Origin: an uncultured Clostridia bacterium
Lineage (GTDB): Bacteria > Bacillota > Clostridia > Oscillospirales > Ruminococcaceae
NCBI GenBank assembly: GCA_947625735.1
Contig: CANQPL010000013.1
Location: 1-64,000 of the forward strand
DNA length: 64,000 nucleotides
Direction of reading: 5' to 3'
The notes beneath the pieces were generated by a model. The model worked only from the letters and a program-made list of their open reading frames with translations, was not told where the DNA came from and did not search any database. Positions 61,452-64,000 of the stretch are shown here, piece after piece. Each line of letters opens with the position of its first letter. The first letter of the stretch is position 1. A program made the translations under genes and the position numbers.

Positions 61452-61814
61452 TCAGTTCCTCGAGGTATCATAGAACCGTCTTTCATCGGGATAGGCATAG
61501 CCTAAATTTTCCGTAGCTATGCGCTCCATATAGGTGCGCTCGTCCTCTTCGCTCAGAATGCTCTCATAGCCTGCATTTTCCGCTTCAAGTCTTTGCGCTT
61601 CCTGCCTCAGAGCGTCAAGCTCCGCCTGCTTTTCACTAAGCTCAACCTTGTCGCTGACTATGGAAACAAGACAGGCAGCGATCATAATAAGTGCAACAGG
61701 GATACCTATGTAACCTACGGCACTTCTCTTTTTGCGCATTCTTTTTTTGTACGCTTTCTGAAGCGCTTTTTTTGCTGCTCTGCGCTGCTGTTCGCTTATT
61801 TGGTTCTCACGCAC
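61452..61814 (-). CDS. divIC: Septum formation initiator DivIC/FtsB
   Basis: A 120-residue bitopic division protein. The start is GTG at 61814, nine bases after AAGGAGG. A basic cytoplasmic part (1-32), one membrane helix (about 34-53) and an extracellular coiled coil (SEKQAELDALRQEAQRLE) are followed by the family's ERIATENLGYAYPDE-type segment. It joins FtsL and DivIB in the septal complex. Operon position between yabQ and yabR supports the name. Confidence 0.88.
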   Translation of the reverse strand: MRENQISEQQRRAAKKALQKAYKKRMRKKRSAVGYIGIPVALIMIAACLVSIVSDKVELSEKQAELDALRQEAQRLEAENAGYESILSEEDERTYMERIATENLGYAYPDERRFYDTSRN

Positions 61815-61988
61815 CGCCGATGCCTCCTTGATAATCGCTTATATCTCTCTTTTTGTTCATAGCATTTATATTATACAATATTTGCAAGCCGCATTTCAAG
61901 TATTTTTTATGACTTTTATGCATTTAAGTTATTTTTTTGGCGATTATAACAAATTTGCATTTAAATTTTGTGCGATTTTTAATTTAAT

Positions 61989-62486
61989 TTATATCTCAAC
62001 GGGCTGTGTATCCTCCTGTGAACTCAGCTTTTTTCTGTTAATTAACGCCTTTGGCATAATATGACGGAATACTGCCCCAAAGCCCGATGCCGCCTTTCCC
62101 GCAGCAAGCCGCAGCTTTCCCGTTACATATACAATTCCCGCCATGACCGTTCTGATGATACCCATTACCACAGTACCCGCCGTAAGAAGATAGATGATAC
62201 CGCCCAGAAGCGCTCCCGCCCAGAAAAATCCCCTTACCTCTCCCCTTGCGCAGAGAAGCGAAAAAAGATAGATGATATATCCCGAGCATAAAAAAAATAT
62301 TACATCGCATACTGCGGTGGCGACGGGCTTTCCCAGAGGAGGAAACACAACTCTGAGTGCCCTGAACACATCATAAAGCACTCCCAGCCCCCCTCCAAGA
62401 AGCACCGAAAGAAGAAACAGCTCCGTTTCCTCGCTTACGGTAAAAAAAGCCTCCGGCTCAATATCCGAAAGAATAATACCTATCAT
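61989..62486 (-). CDS. yabQ: Spore cortex protein YabQ
   Basis: A 165-residue membrane protein with five hydrophobic segments. ETELFLLSVLLGGGLGVLYDVFRALR is shared by the YabQ family. YabQ is needed for cortex synthesis in Bacillus. It follows yabP by 9 bases and precedes divIC after a gap of about 170 bases. Confidence 0.9.
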   Translation of the reverse strand: MIGIILSDIEPEAFFTVSEETELFLLSVLLGGGLGVLYDVFRALRVVFPPLGKPVATAVCDVIFFLCSGYIIYLFSLLCARGEVRGFFWAGALLGGIIYLLTAGTVVMGIIRTVMAGIVYVTGKLRLAAGKAASGFGAVFRHIMPKALINRKKLSSQEDTQPVEI

Positions 62487-62495
62487 TGCACGCTC

Positions 62496-62765
62496 CTATT
62501 TTGTAAGCCGTCCGAAAAGGCTGAGAGGACCTTTAACCTGACTGTCGCCGTAAATAACAGCGCCGATCTCGCCCTCCACAATCATTTCTCCTGTTTCCAC
62601 CGAAAGCCCGTTTACATGAAGATCCTTTCCCTTTATGATAAGCTCTCCCATTGACGTATAGAGAAGCACCGAGCTTTCATCAAATTTATCCGTATCTGTC
62701 ACTCCCGTTATCACAAGCTTTTTGCGGTTATCGAGAGTGATACGGTGATCTGTGTTTTCTTTCAT
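62496..62765 (-). CDS. yabP: Sporulation protein YabP
   Basis: An 89-residue protein of the YabP/YqfC family. The ATG at 62765 is preferred, seven bases after GAGG, over a GTG two codons upstream. Typical segments are ITLDNRKKLVITGVTD-like start, VLLYTSMGELIIKGKDLHV and the C-terminal VIYGDS. First gene of the yabP-yabQ-divIC-yabR group. Confidence 0.9.
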   Translation of the reverse strand: MKENTDHRITLDNRKKLVITGVTDTDKFDESSVLLYTSMGELIIKGKDLHVNGLSVETGEMIVEGEIGAVIYGDSQVKGPLSLFGRLTK

Positions 62766-62980
62766 TGTCACACCTCGTTTTCTTTTTCACCTGTAGAAAT
62801 ACCTGTGTATTTATTATTCTCAATTAAATATATGCCGATGAAAAAGGGGATATGCGTTTTTTTGCAGAATGTGAATTTTGTGATAAAACGATGAAATTTT
62901 CCGTGAAGGGGATTTTTTTAAGCCGGATTTAAGGTTCGGACTGTACAATAAAGGCATACAAAAGGAAAGGATTGATCGCC

Positions 62981-64000
62981 ATGAGCAAAAGTGGAAAGGC
63001 AGCGGCTGCACTTGCCGCACTGCTTCTTGTCACGGGAGGAGCGGGAGCTGTTTATATGAGAGTAAACACCTCCGCCGAGGAGGAAAAGGAAACAGGCTAC
63101 AGAGAGTATGCCGTTTCAAAGGGCAATATAACCGTAGGCATTACCGAAAGCGGGACTGTTACGCTTGACAGGGAATATGCACTCTTTCCCTGTGCCGCCG
63201 AAGCAGAGGAGATATATGTAAAAACAGGCTCCGCAGTCAGGGAGGGCGACCCTGTTGCACGGCTCAGTCCTGATGATATAAATGATGCAATTGACACTCT
63301 TAAGGATAAGCTCGATGAAGCGGAGTACAATTTACAGTCAGCCGAGACAAACCGTTCTGCTAAAGCAAAGGAGGCGGAACTTACATTGGAAAGCACTCTG
63401 CGAAAGGGTGAGACTTCCGCAGCGGAATATGAGCTTAGCATCAGCAGAACAGAACACGACAGGGATACAGACCTTGCACACATTGCCGATCTTGAAGAAC
63501 AGCTTGACGAGCAGACTGCTCTTTCTGCCACATATGAAACGGATTATAAAAAGCTCTGCGAAAAGGAGGATAAGTTAAAAGAAGCCGAGGACGAGTACAG
63601 CGAACTGGAAAGCACTCTCAGAGATCTGAAAAAGGAAAGCACCGCTCTTAATGAACAGGCAGAAGATCTCAAAAAAGAGCGTGCAGACTATGAGGAGGAT
63701 AACGCCGAGCTTTCTGAGGAGATAGCCGCCGCAAAAAGCGCTCTTGAAAAAGCAGAGGCAGACTATAACGCCGCTCAGAATACCTATGATGAGGTATTAA
63801 ACAGCAAGAGCAATTCCACCGAAACAGTTACCCTTTCGGATACGCAGACAGAAACAGCGGAGCAGGAAAACACCGAAAATAACCGCAGCGATTCATCATC
63901 TGCACAGAATACGTCCTCCCCGGAAAGCTATTCCGAACGTCTCGAAGAAGCAAGAACAGCTCTTACAACTGCTCACAGCGCCTATACCGATGCAAAAATG
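62981..64000 (+). CDS. HlyD-type adaptor, cut by the window edge
   Basis: The first 340 residues of a membrane-fusion protein. ATG at 62981 follows GGAAAGG. An N-terminal helix (about 6-26) leads to half of a lipoyl domain (EIYVKTGSAVREGDPVARL), then a long coiled coil of Glu, Lys, Ala and Leu. Near residue 280-310 the coil is broken by a Ser/Thr/Asn-rich insert. No stop is reached by 64000. It resembles the adaptor at 36365-38299, so a second exporter probably continues beyond the window. Confidence 0.85.
   Translation, partial: MSKSGKAAAALAALLLVTGGAGAVYMRVNTSAEEEKETGYREYAVSKGNITVGITESGTVTLDREYALFPCAAEAEEIYVKTGSAVREGDPVARLSPDDINDAIDTLKDKLDEAEYNLQSAETNRSAKAKEAELTLESTLRKGETSAAEYELSISRTEHDRDTDLAHIADLEEQLDEQTALSATYETDYKKLCEKEDKLKEAEDEYSELESTLRDLKKESTALNEQAEDLKKERADYEEDNAELSEEIAAAKSALEKAEADYNAAQNTYDEVLNSKSNSTETVTLSDTQTETAEQENTENNRSDSSSAQNTSSPESYSERLEEARTALTTAHSAYTDAKM

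Overview
The window looks like chromosomal DNA from a Ruminococcus-like Clostridia bacterium (Oscillospiraceae). The evidence is a secreted protein with a type I dockerin beside a giant surface protein with a cohesin-like N-terminus, CE2-type SGNH esterases, a full set of Firmicutes sporulation-associated genes (yabP, yabQ, yqfC, yqfD, ylbJ, gerW/ytfJ, ytfI), consensus TTGACA-17-TATAAT promoters and strong GGAGG ribosome sites. No tRNA, rRNA, CRISPR array, transposase or prophage gene was seen. Intergenic regions carry a family of short hairpin-tipped dispersed repeats at five places.

Layout. 1-4.8 kb: repeat locus, SGNH esterase lipoprotein, then a + operon of a DUF1349-like protein, a polysaccharide deacetylase and queD-queE-folE (7-deazaguanine synthesis). 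4.9-7.3 kb: secD-secF (-). 7.5-11.5 kb: a seven-gene operon behind a promoter overlapped by palindromic operators: small membrane proteins, two paralogous Sm-like small proteins, PadR, a duplicated DUF2812 protein and a CPBP protease. 11.5-14.3 kb: rpsO and pnp with leader structures. 14.4-16.6 kb: queH and an SGNH lipoprotein (-). 16.85-17.2 kb: a probable structured RNA with its own promoter and terminator. 17.2-25.6 kb: CNNM/CBS transporter, dockerin protein and the 1594-residue surface protein. 25.8-27.8 kb: a four-gene ExbB/ExbD-like cassette, the strongest candidate for an undescribed system here. 27.8-33.1 kb (-): site-2 protease-scpA-scpB-ytfI-gerW-dacF-rluB. 33.2-35.4 kb (-): trmK-nif3 and a DUF1858 protein. 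35.9-40.3 kb: YtrA-type GntR regulator with a MacA/MacB-like exporter. 40.4-47.3 kb: ferritin-like protein, second CE2 esterase, sfsA, small Cys-rich proteins, nucleotidyltransferase, ylbJ, yqfC-yqfD. 47.3-60.9 kb: a signalling region with two diguanylate-cyclase-type proteins, two solute-binding lipoproteins, a PocR-MCP protein, a rhodanese/TtcA fusion and a second PadR pair. 60.9-62.8 kb (-): yabP-yabQ-divIC-yabR. 62.98 kb to the end: start of a second HlyD-type adaptor cut by the window edge.

How the genes fit together. The queuosine genes form two separated pieces (queDE-folE and queH). Envelope work dominates: secretion (SecDF), peptidoglycan trimming (DacF), deacetylation and deacylation of polysaccharides, cell-surface assembly, two adaptor/ABC export units, and one-component regulators (two PadR, one GntR) each beside the membrane genes they probably control. 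Functions are from motif recognition by eye; no database search was run.
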